Below are positions 9,221 through 17,671 of a stretch of DNA of 64,000 nt, piece after piece. A program made the translations under genes and the position numbers. Location of the stretch: NCBI GenBank assembly GCA_965224605.1, contig CBDCZP010000004.1:120842-184841 (forward strand), given 5' to 3'. A model generated the notes under the pieces. It saw only the letters and a list, made by a program, of their open reading frames with translations, made no database searches and was not told the origin of the DNA. Within the stretch, counting starts at the first letter, position 1. Every line of letters begins with the position of its first letter. Source of the DNA: HyVt-477 sp965224605. GTDB lineage: Bacteria > Pseudomonadota > Gammaproteobacteria > Thiotrichales > Thiotrichaceae.

Positions 9221-10936
9221 GGTCGTCCATTGCTGTAATTGTTCCTGCAATTCATCTACTTGATAACCCATAAGGCCAGTATTAGTGACACCATACCAGT
9301 AATGATTAGCAATATTTCCATCCAACGCTTGCTGTGAGATATGGTCATAGATTGATTTAAGATTATCAGCCTGATCAAAGAGCTGTCTTTGTTTAAGCCG
9401 TGTAAAACTCTTTCCTTCAACGCCCATTATTTTCAAAGCATCGGGCTTAATTTTTAATTGCTCGCGGTAACGAGTCGCTTTATTAAGAATCTCATGAATA
9501 CTAAGCTCAGTTTCAGCCCAGTCAGCATTAATAAGATCGACATAGGTTTTTAGTTTTGTTTTTAAATCTTCAAAACGTGCAATATCCACTTTAATATCAT
9601 CAGGCTCACGAAAAGCACTTTGCTCATTCATGCGAGTACCCAAGGCATTGAGAATCGCTACTTTATTTGTTTTATGACTATGTAACTCTAAACAAAAATC
9701 ACCCAAACCTGCTTTATCAAGCCTATCTTTTACAACATTCAAAGCCGCCATTTTTTCCGCGACAAATAATACTTTTTTGCCATTAGCAATGGCAGCCGCA
9801 ATAAGATTGGTAATCGTTTGTGATTTCCCAGAACCAGGAGGTCCCTCAATTACCAAGTTTTCACCATTCACTGCATCAATCAATGCACTATGCTGAGAGC
9901 TATCCGCATCAAAAATCAACGGGAATTTATTGTGGATATCAGGAATATCATCAATGGGATGTTCTTCCACATAGCTTAAAGCATTATCAGAATTACCCAC
10001 TTCTCCCGAACCAAAGAACTTGGCTATCAGTGGATGATCTTGAATCTTTGCATGATCAGGCCAATTCTCAGGATCAAGGTCTTGATACATAGCTTGTTTA
10101 GTAAAATTAAGCATCAGGAGAGTGGCTTGTCGACGAATTTTCCAGTTTGGCTTATTTTTAAGAATGGTATCTTCAACTAGCTGGAAATAGTCCTCAGGAG
10201 AAATGTCATCTTCTACCAATGGTAAAGCCAAGTTGAAATCATTCGCCAGCTTTTCTTTCAAGGTGATATTGGTAATAAGACCATCATCTTTGAGTGAGAT
10301 GGTGTATTGAAACTTGCCTTGCTTAGACATTTTCTTAGAGCGATCTAACTTAACAGGCAACGTGTAAAGCGGAGCTAATCGCTTCATATCTGAGCGGTCA
10401 TTATCAAACCATTCCAGAAAACCGATACCAAGAAATAGCACACTCGCACCACTCTCCTCTATAGCCGTCTCAGCCGTACTACGCATCTTACGAAGATGGG
10501 CATCTAACTGAGAGGCGTAGAATACGGATTGCAAATTATTGTCTTGATGATGGTCTTTATCCTCATCACTAATCTGTTGCTCAGGTAAATCATAAGCCGT
10601 ATCGAAACCAAGATGCTTTGCCCATTGTTTAGCCGTTGGGGGTTCTTTTAACTTGGTCTTTTCTTTGGTGTCTGCACCAATAGTGAGATATCCATTATCA
10701 ATAAGATCTTGTTCAGTAGGTTCAGGAACATCAAGAAAAGTTAGTGATTTTTCTGATTTAAGAACCTCTACAATCTGATCAGGTAACTCATCAATAATTC
10801 GTATGCAAGAAGCTTTGGGGTGCCTGTAGCTTAGTAAGCTATTACGACCTGTTAAATCTAATAGTTTTTTTCTGAGCGATTCCAGTGAATCGAACGCAAA
10901 GTTGTTTTTTGATTCTACTTCACCAGTTTCCTGCAT
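9218..10936 (-). pseudogene. Disrupted helicase: N-terminal DUF4011 part
   Basis: The N-terminal part of the large helicase. It begins with the DUF4011 signature (LRKKLLDLTGRNSLLSYRH) and carries Walker A, VIEGPPGSGKSQTITN, at about residue 370. The frame runs straight into the IS30 end, where a TGA inside the element stops it, so the product would lack helicase motifs II-VI and the nuclease. DUF4011-SF1 helicase-Vsr single-protein systems have been reported as antiphage systems (called hhe in defence surveys, from memory). Here the gene sits in a tRNA-Glu island with a BrnTA pair, a typical defence setting, but is inactivated. Confidence 0.85.
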
Positions 10937-11420
10937 GATATTTGCCCTGTTTATATAATTTTTGCAAAGTGTTACTTAGTAGATTACTTTTACTTTGTAA
11001 ACTAAAGCTTGATTATCACCAGCAAGCCAACTGTGGTATTGCATTGATTTAGATAGCCCATTGTGATGTTGATGTTTTGATCATACTTTCGTATGTGTTT
11101 GTTATCAAGGGGGTAAGTTCAATATTATTTACTTAGCTTGTAACATCAAGAAAAGAAGTGTCAAAGATTATTTGAAGGACTTGGTTTTAACTTCCTTGAT
11201 TCATGGTGGATGGTCTATACGTGATAAGTCTGAAATAAATATCTCAAATGGTAAACTAATTAGTTACATTTTTGACCACGAGATCCTCTATTCCCTTTCC
11301 GAACTTGCGTCAGCTTCACATAAGCACCTTCACTGCTCACACCCTCAATAAACCCACCAAGGCAACCGTTGAAGGTTGTACGGCTTTCGGGTTGCATTCC
11401 CTAGCCTTGATGAAACTCTT
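10937..11420. other. Intergenic, no supported gene
   Basis: This 484-base stretch separates the start of the minus-strand helicase from BrnA. It must contain the helicase promoter, reading leftward. It includes a small CATAC/GTATG inverted repeat near 11085. The translated remnants in 11272-11410 do not match a family I recognise. Confidence 0.4.
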
Positions 11421-11681
11421 TTATACTACATGCTTCTTAATATGTTCCTGCAATACAGCATCTAGCCTTGACTGCCAGCCTTTACCATCTGATTTAAAAT
11501 AATCAATCACATCAGCACTTAAACGAATAGTTGTGGATATTTTTACAGGTGCTATTTGATTGCCTCTCTTGATGATGCTTGGCAATATTTCACTAGCTGG
11601 CTTTGCTTCCTTGAACATTTGCTCTGTCCATTCAGGGTTGTCAGTATCTACTTTTTCAGGATTCTTTGTTGTGGTTGTCAT
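11421..11681 (-). CDS. brnA: BrnA-type antitoxin
   Basis: An 86-residue antitoxin of a type II toxin-antitoxin pair. The N-terminus is flexible and charged. The C-terminal half is a ribbon-helix-helix DNA-binding domain (KISTTIRLSADVIDYFKS, then GWQSRLDAVLQEHIK), matching BrnA (PF14384-like). Its start overlaps the end of brnT by about 26 bases. BrnA binds BrnT and represses the joint promoter in known systems. The pair is intact and may have stabilised the island. Confidence 0.88.
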   Translation of the reverse strand: MTTTTKNPEKVDTDNPEWTEQMFKEAKPASEILPSIIKRGNQIAPVKISTTIRLSADVIDYFKSDGKGWQSRLDAVLQEHIKKHVV

Positions 11682-11940
11682 GTTGTTTGACCTCTCTTTT
11701 ATTCGCTTTTCTCAAGCTAATTATTCTTAGGGCTTCATTCCTTGTAGTGAATACCAATACATGCAAACGGTTATTTATAAAGCCTATTGCGCTGTATCGC
11801 TTCTCTTTATAATCCTTACGGGTATCTTCCCAGACAAGCGCACTATCCCAATTAAAGAACTTGGCACTATCAAAATGAATACCTCTTTCATCAAAGTTCT
11901 TATCGCTCTTGTCTTGGTTAAACTCTATTTCAATATTCAT
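11656..11940 (-). CDS. brnT: BrnT-type ribonuclease toxin
   Basis: A 94-residue toxin with the BrnT fold pattern (DUF497): an N-terminal EIEFNQDKSDKNFDERGIHF, a middle SALVWEDTRKDYKEKRYSAIG, and the closing RIISLRKANKREVK. BrnT is a RelE-like ribonuclease that arrests translation. It is the first gene of the minus-strand pair with brnA, the usual toxin-first order of this family. It lies between the broken integrase and the defence-type gene. Confidence 0.88.
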   Translation of the reverse strand: MNIEIEFNQDKSDKNFDERGIHFDSAKFFNWDSALVWEDTRKDYKEKRYSAIGFINNRLHVLVFTTRNEALRIISLRKANKREVKQHDNHNKES

Positions 11941-11979
11941 ATTGTAGTAACAATCAGGTTAATTAGCAATAATGGCGTA

Positions 11980-13225
11980 TTAAGCTTTACGCTTTATTGG
12001 GATCACATTCGCACCCACTCTAAGCACATCCAGATAATCAGCGTATTGTTGCATCATTCCTGTTCTTTGCTTTAAATACTTAGCTCTGTTGTATGAGGAT
12101 TTCACTTGGTTTTTATCAACATGCGCTAATTGCATTTCTATCCAGTCGCTTTTAGGACTAGAGTATTTTTCATTATGTGAGGATGTAGAAAATACCGTTC
12201 TAAATCCATGACCGCACATTTCTTTCTTGGTGTCATAGCCTAACTTCCGGAGTGCATTATTAATTGCATTCTCTGACATGCTTGGATTCTTCTTTTTTGT
12301 TCTTCCTCCGATGTTTGGGAATAGATATTCTCCATCCCCTGTAAACTCCCTAAGCCCATTTAATAGAGTTACTATCTGACTTGCCATCGGTACAACATGC
12401 GGCAACTTCCCCTTCATTACCTCTTTTGGAATATCAATTATTCCCTCGTCAAAGTTTACATAGTCCCATTTCAGACTTCTAAGCTCTTTAGATCGTAAAA
12501 AAATGTAAGGAAGTATTTTAAGCGCATACTGAATATGAATCATACCGTTAGGATAATTGTTTACATCCCTTAATAATTTACCTACCTTCTTTGGTTCTAT
12601 AATGGCTGGTAAATGTTGCGTGTCTTTTTCCTTCAATGCTCCGTCCAGATCGGCACTAACATCTCTTTTAGCCCTTCCAGTAGCAACGGCATAGCGCAAA
12701 ACCTGACTTATGGTTTGTTTTACCATATGTGCTGTATCTATCATTCCTTTGTTCTCAATAATACTGAGTAGATGGAATATTTCAGGTGGCTCTATCTCAC
12801 CAACTGGAGTTACGCCAATATGAGGGCGAACGTAGTCTTGTAGTGCCTGTGTTTTCCTACGCAAAGCCTTTCAACCCACTTATGTTTTTTCTTTTCCAGC
12901 CATTCATCTGCGACAATATTAAAACTGTGAATGTTTAGCTTGTACTTCTGTTTCTGCTTTTGTTCTGCTGGATTGGTCCCTTTCCCCTCAAAACTAAAGA
13001 GTCTGAATGAAGCTCTCTAACTGCTGATAAACTGAAGTCTGGATAACTACCGTAAGTCAGCGTTTGACGCTTATCATTGAACGTATAGTCATACCGCCAT
13101 GACTTTAAGCCTGACTTGAAACAGATTAAATAAAGCCCTTCACCATCATTATGCTTTTTAGGCTTTCCATTGCTTTTACATTTAGCACTTTTTGCCTGAC
13201 TTGCCCGAAGTATATTTTTAGCCAT
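11980..13225 (-). pseudogene. P4-type tyrosine integrase, two frameshifts
   Basis: The N-terminal arm-binding domain (DUF4102-like: KKHNDGEGLYLICFKSG, then TLTYGSYPDFSL) is encoded at 12935-13225. A middle piece, NPAEQKQKQKYKLNIHSF and on to DEWLEKKKHKWVERL, is readable only in a second frame (about 12865-12985). The catalytic part (11980-12864) is in a third. It retains R in FLRSKELRSLKW, HxxR in GHGFRT and the Tyr in SSYNRAKYLKQR. Two indels therefore split one integrase of about 410 residues. The gene faces the right att site, as is normal for tRNA-targeting P4-like integrases. The island is probably immobile now. Confidence 0.9.
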
Positions 13226-13259
13226 GATTTTTCAACGCCGAAGTAAACAAGGCAAAACT

Positions 13260-13305
13260 ATACCGTAACTTATACCGTAATTATATTGAAATGTACGGTA
13301 TAAAC
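13260..13305. repeat. Integrase arm-site-like module, right
   Basis: ATACCGTAACTTATACCG (13260-13277) and ACGGTATAAAC (13295-13305) lie immediately upstream of the integrase start. They are the same pair of sequences as at 4483-4549. The overlap with the integrase promoter region also fits autoregulation. Confidence 0.6.
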
Positions 13306-13386
13306 ATTGATGTCGTATTATTAAATACCTTTCTAAGGTAATGATAATACATAGTAATTTACACTATGGTATTTAGGTTGTGCGTT

Positions 13387-13403
13387 CCGTGGGGACGCCA
13401 TTT
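13387..13403. other. attR core of the tRNA-Glu island
   Basis: CCGTGGGGACGCCATTT repeats the 3' end of the tRNA-Glu genes: 14 bases match copy 2, and 17 match copy 1 including its flank. It marks the right border of the island. Confidence 0.75.
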
Positions 13404-13514
13404 CAGTATTGCTGTATCTCTTTTGTAAAAGAAACTACTATTCCCTTTAATCCATGCTTTGTCTTGATTTTTTTTAGTTTTATTTCTGCCCCTTGTGTAT
13501 GTTCAATAGCGCAT

Positions 13515-13584
13515 TGGAAGTGAGCCTTCAGGCTCGCCTAATGCTTGATAACACCATCTGGCGAGACTGAAGGCTCATTTCCAA
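13515..13584. repeat. Interrupted palindrome (GGAAGTGAGCC family)
   Basis: Arms of about 24 bases, starting TTGGAAGTGAGCCTTCAGGC and ending GACTGAAGGCTCATTTCCAA, are separated by about 21 bases. The core GGAAGTGAGCCT recurs in the perfect palindrome at 39257. The rest of the 13404-13832 gap holds only the tandem repeat at 13728 and a TATAAT at 13709 that may be the gltA -10 box. Confidence 0.65.
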
Positions 13585-13727
13585 GTATATATGCTCTTAG
13601 AATCCTAAGTTGCACTGGGAGTTTTTTATTACTTTGAATAGTTTTGAATCTATCAAAACTGCATGACGAATACTCACATCTCTGGTTCATTTTCCTCCGT
13701 ACTTTGAATATAATCTAGGCTATAGTT

Positions 13728-13770
13728 AAGACAGAAGCTAAGACAGAAGCTAAGACAGAAGCTAAGACAG
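13728..13770. repeat. 12-bp tandem repeat upstream of gltA
   Basis: Three full copies and one partial copy of AAGACAGAAGCT lie in the 5' leader of the citrate synthase gene, starting about 15 bases after a TATAAT box. Copy-number change here could alter leader length. Confidence 0.8.
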
Positions 13771-13832
13771 ACTTTAGCGAGAATAAATCAAGTTTATTTT
13801 GATGGTATCCGAACCCGTTGGAGATAAGTTTT

Positions 13833-15137
13833 ATGAGTAAGCATACTGTAACAATAACCGATAATAAAACAGGTGAAAGCATTGAGTTAGATGTGTTGCA
13901 TCCTACTCAAGGCCCCAATGCTATTGATGTTACGACGCTCTATCGAGAAACGGGGATGTTTACTTATGATCCGGGTTTTATGTCAACAGCAAGTTGCTGG
14001 AGCGACATTACCTATCTGGATGGAGAAAAGGGTTTGCTTGAGTACCGAGGTTACCCTATCCAACAGTTGGCAGAGCAGGGTAGTTTTATGGAAACCTGTT
14101 ATTTGCTACTTAATGGAGATCTACCCAATACGGCACAATTAGATGAATTCACCGATCGAGTCGTTCATCACACGATGTTGCATGAGCAAATCAAGCGATT
14201 CTATTCAGGCTTTCGAAGAGATGCTCATCCTATGGCGACTATGGTAGGTGTTGTGGGCGCATTGTCAGCTTTTTATCATGAGTATATGGAAATCCATGAT
14301 TCTGTAAATCGTTATGAAACGGCCATATTGCTCATTGCGAAGATGCCCACTATAGCAGCCTGGAGTTTTCGATATGCGAATGGAACGCCTTTTGTTTATC
14401 CGGACAACACCTTAAGTTATGCCGATAATTTCTTGCAAATGATGTTTTCTTTGCCATCTGAAAAATATACGCCTGACCCGCGTATGTCACGTGCCCTAGA
14501 GGTTATATTAATAACCCATGCAGATCATGAACAGAACGCATCAACCTCAACCGTCAGGCTTGCGGGTAGTTCTGAAGTCAATCCATTTGCAGCGATTTCA
14601 GCGGGTATAGCATCACTTTGGGGGCCAGCACATGGTGGTGCAAACGAAGCGGTAGTCAAGATGTTGATTGATATCCGTGACTCTGGGAAACCCGTTCAAT
14701 ACTTCGTAGATAAAGCGAAAGACAAGACACAGAAATTCAGGCTCATGGGGTTTGGTCACCGCGTCTATAAAAACTATGATCCTAGGGCGGCTATTATTCG
14801 TGAATTGTGTCATGACATTATCGCTGAAAGCCCAGTTGCCGAAGAGCATAAAGAACTGTTAGAGATTGCCATGAAGCTTGAAGCGGTTGCTTTAGAAGAC
14901 GAATACTTCGTAAGCAGAAAACTGTACCCCAATGTAGATTTCTATTCTGGAATTATTTTCTTGAGCATGGGTATTCCACTAAATATGTTTACTGTGATGT
15001 TTGCCATGGCAAGAACCGTTGGCTGGATATCCCATTGGCATGAAATGATGGGCGATGAAAAGACGCGAATCGCACGACCAAGACAGTTGTATACAGGTCA
15101 AACTAGTCGTGAATATTCATCTATCGATAAGCGTTAA
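13833..15137 (+). CDS. gltA: Citrate synthase
   Basis: Type II (hexameric, NADH-regulated class) citrate synthase, which condenses acetyl-CoA with oxaloacetate at the entry of the TCA cycle. Catalytic residues are visible: His in GPAHGGANEAV, His in FGFGHRVYKNYDPR-like MGFGHRVYKNYDP, and Asp in YPNVDFYSGI. The N-terminal small domain of this class is present (TVTITDNKTGESIEL). The ATG at 13833 was chosen because GGAG lies about 9 bases upstream; a start at 13818 would add five residues. The 434-residue length is normal. It converges with the next gene, with 7 bases between stops. Confidence 0.97.
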   Translation: MSKHTVTITDNKTGESIELDVLHPTQGPNAIDVTTLYRETGMFTYDPGFMSTASCWSDITYLDGEKGLLEYRGYPIQQLAEQGSFMETCYLLLNGDLPNTAQLDEFTDRVVHHTMLHEQIKRFYSGFRRDAHPMATMVGVVGALSAFYHEYMEIHDSVNRYETAILLIAKMPTIAAWSFRYANGTPFVYPDNTLSYADNFLQMMFSLPSEKYTPDPRMSRALEVILITHADHEQNASTSTVRLAGSSEVNPFAAISAGIASLWGPAHGGANEAVVKMLIDIRDSGKPVQYFVDKAKDKTQKFRLMGFGHRVYKNYDPRAAIIRELCHDIIAESPVAEEHKELLEIAMKLEAVALEDEYFVSRKLYPNVDFYSGIIFLSMGIPLNMFTVMFAMARTVGWISHWHEMMGDEKTRIARPRQLYTGQTSREYSSIDKR

Positions 15138-15144
15138 TACAATC

Positions 15145-16614
15145 TCAATCTATGGCATCAATCAGCATGTTTTTCTTCTTTGCTAGTTGCTTTAGTTTAG
15201 GTGGGTTAAATTGGAGTAATAATATACCAATCACTCCGGTGCAGAGTACGCTTGCAAATATGCGTGGTACCAGATGTCCCCAATTTATCGGCTTATCGTT
15301 TGAGTTTAATCCTAAAAAGTCTCCTCCAATAAACAAAAATATACTGGCAAGTGTTAGTAATACCGCGATATAAATCAGTCCAACACCTGCCAAATTAACA
15401 ATCTTCCATTTCTTTTGCTCATGCTGCATATGCTGGACAAATTGTTCATTGATAGTGTGTAGTTTCGCTTTGGTTTTACTTTGTAAATTGGCTAGAAATT
15501 TCTCACTAATGGTTTCAGTTCGGCATAGTAGAGGATAAGGCTGATGTGAGAGCAAGGTTAAATGTTCATTATACGTTGTTTCAAAGACTTCTTGAGGGTT
15601 AAATTCATCAGGTAACTTTTGTTGCATTTGATGGCTGTTTTTCCATTTTTTGTAAGTGGTTTCTTTGATCGCTTCAAGTTTTGCAGAATGAAAACGGGTT
15701 AGTAGCTTATCTACCTCGGGACTATCTGCAAAGAAAGGGTCTGATTGGATATGGATGTAATACAAGGGAGAGTGTTTAATGAGTGCCTTGATATGACTTA
15801 TAGCCGCATCTTTATTTGCTGTCAGGATGAGTTGCTGTGCTATCTCATAAAGATAATAAAGATTGTTAGTTTGATCAAGGCTGGCTGAACGTTGGAGCGC
15901 CGCTACTGCCTTGGTTGTGTCACCCATGAGATGATGGGTCATGCTGAGGTAACGAAGTGCTAGTTGTACGAGTGGGCTGTCATCTAATATACAGCGATCA
16001 ACAACACGGCTAAAGTGCGTATTTGAAGCTTGATAGTCTTTAAAGAGATGAAAATAAATCCAGGCAAGATTAAATTCTGTTTGTAAATCTTCGGGATTGA
16101 TATCTAGCTGGTTTATGAATTGCCATTCCAGATTATCTAATGCATCGTTCTTGTTTACAGCTTTACTTGTCTCTTGATTTCCTTCTCTGTTTTCTTCTTG
16201 GTTTCCTCCTGTTTTAGAATTAGCATCAAGATAATTACATAGTTCTTGTTGTAATTCTTCGGTATTGTTTATTTGTCTTTTCTGAAAAATATTTTTGTAC
16301 TTGTCTGTCTGGATTTTTATTGTTGTTGCCTGTTTGTTGAGATCCTTTTGTACGTACCTTAATACTTCACTGTTAAAATGGGATTGTTTTAGGTTATGTT
16401 TCAATCCTTGCTGGTAACGCTGTAAAATTTGTGTGACATCCAAATCTCTGAGAAGCGTATAATATTCGAGGTAAAGTAGCTGAAATCCGCTTTGTTTTAA
16501 AAACAGGATGTCGTTTTCGCTAGTGTCACCTTCATTCTTATTGTTACTTGTTTTACTTGTTCGTTTTTTTAGTAGGGTAGAAGGAGGAGTTGTGGTAGTC
16601 ATTGAAGTAGCCAT
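15145..16614 (-). CDS. TPR-like protein with C-terminal membrane anchor
   Basis: A 489-residue protein with no family I can name. The N-terminus is low-complexity (MATSMTTTTPPS) and probably cytoplasmic. A helical middle contains a gap-rich QEENREGNQE spacer, then TPR-like helices (about 180-290; FNLAWIYFHLFKDYQASN, and ALRYLSMTHHLMGDTTKAVA). Near the C-terminus two transmembrane helices (about 405-428 and 445-468) end in a lysine-rich tail. It may be a tail-anchored scaffold at the inner membrane. It is transcribed convergently with gltA and stands alone. Confidence 0.65.
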   Translation of the reverse strand: MATSMTTTTPPSTLLKKRTSKTSNNKNEGDTSENDILFLKQSGFQLLYLEYYTLLRDLDVTQILQRYQQGLKHNLKQSHFNSEVLRYVQKDLNKQATTIKIQTDKYKNIFQKRQINNTEELQQELCNYLDANSKTGGNQEENREGNQETSKAVNKNDALDNLEWQFINQLDINPEDLQTEFNLAWIYFHLFKDYQASNTHFSRVVDRCILDDSPLVQLALRYLSMTHHLMGDTTKAVAALQRSASLDQTNNLYYLYEIAQQLILTANKDAAISHIKALIKHSPLYYIHIQSDPFFADSPEVDKLLTRFHSAKLEAIKETTYKKWKNSHQMQQKLPDEFNPQEVFETTYNEHLTLLSHQPYPLLCRTETISEKFLANLQSKTKAKLHTINEQFVQHMQHEQKKWKIVNLAGVGLIYIAVLLTLASIFLFIGGDFLGLNSNDKPINWGHLVPRIFASVLCTGVIGILLLQFNPPKLKQLAKKKNMLIDAID

Positions 16615-16706
16615 GATCTTTTATTTTTATTTATTGAGTCATGTAAATATATCTGCTTTAAATGTAACCTAGAAGACGTTCCCTATAAATGAGTACAGAG
16701 TCTTGA

Positions 16707-16819
16707 TAGACGGTTTTTTATTAGCAGTTTAGTAATACTTTAACAGTCTCAAATAGCCGCAAATGAACCAAAGAGTCATTAACTAGTCGAAAAATCGTTA
16801 ACTAACAAAAAGCCGTCTA
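16707..16819. repeat. 113-bp element with 18-bp inverted ends
   Basis: TAGACGGTTTTTTATTAG (16707-16724) is repeated inverted as CTAACAAAAAGCCGTCTA (16802-16819), with 16 of 18 bases matching. The interior is AT-rich and non-coding. It sits between divergently read genes and could be a miniature transposon or a regulatory structure. No target duplication is obvious. Confidence 0.5.
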
Positions 16820-16843
16820 CTAAAAAAGAGTTATAACGCTGAA

Positions 16844-17455
16844 ATGAGCAATCAACTGAAAAATATCACCCAACATTTAAAGCGGCTAAAGGCGTGCCAG
16901 CTATGCCCAGAAATGATAGGCCCAGTTATAACAGGGGAACCTGTTTATTCAAAAGTGATGTCGGTAGGCCAGGCACCTGGGGTACATGAAGGCAAGTTGC
17001 AACAACCCTTTGCATGGACTGCGGGTAAGACATTGTTTAAGTGGTTTGAATCAATCGGTGTAAAAGAACAAAATTATCGTCAACATGTGCATATGGCAGC
17101 AGTATGTCGATGTTTTCCTGGAAAGAATCCGAAAGGTGGCGATCGCGTTCCTGCCAAACTTGAAATAGAACATTGTTCTCGCTGGTTAGAAGACGAATAT
17201 CGTATACTGGAGCCTGATTTAATAATACCGATAGGCAAATTAGCGATACAACAGTATCTTGAATTTAATAAGCTTATCGAAGTGATTGGAAAAGAGCATC
17301 AGATCGAAGTTGCAGGTCGGTTGTGTTGTATTATTCCCTTACCGCACCCCTCCGGTGTTTCGACTTGGTTTAGGACGGATCCGGGTAAGCATCTTTTGCA
17401 GGATGCACTAGAATTGATCTCCAAACATCCTGCCTGGGTACGTGTCTTTGTTTAG
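16844..17455 (+). CDS. Uracil-DNA glycosylase superfamily protein
   Basis: A 203-residue member of the UDG fold, closest to the iron-sulfur family 4/5-like or UdgX-like group. Motif A appears as GQAPGVHEG, and the C-terminal catalytic loop as PLPHPSGVSTW (HPSG). Cysteines at KACQLCP, VCRC and IEHC could ligate an Fe-S cluster. The motif A acid of family 4 (GEAPG) is Gln here, so the exact activity is uncertain. It probably removes uracil or acts on damaged DNA in the cytoplasm. It is monocistronic. Confidence 0.82.
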   Translation: MSNQLKNITQHLKRLKACQLCPEMIGPVITGEPVYSKVMSVGQAPGVHEGKLQQPFAWTAGKTLFKWFESIGVKEQNYRQHVHMAAVCRCFPGKNPKGGDRVPAKLEIEHCSRWLEDEYRILEPDLIIPIGKLAIQQYLEFNKLIEVIGKEHQIEVAGRLCCIIPLPHPSGVSTWFRTDPGKHLLQDALELISKHPAWVRVFV

Positions 17456-17671
17456 TATTTGAACTAATTTGTGAGTGAAAGGAATAGGTCATATCGAAAA
17501 TGTCAGCTTTTTCTGGATGAGAGCTGAGAAAAAGACAAAGAATAAGATGCTCAATGTTGTCTTGTTAATAATATTGTCTTGTTAATAAAGCAGTCTATAA
17601 TAGCCTATTGAATTATTGTTCTTTGGTGACCCTCAAGCGTTCCCCGAGGAACTCTATCAAGTCTTAATCGT

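Noticed and set aside
11272..11502. 76-codon frame overlapping the end of brnA
   Set aside because: It is antisense to brnA for part of its length and shows no homology pattern.
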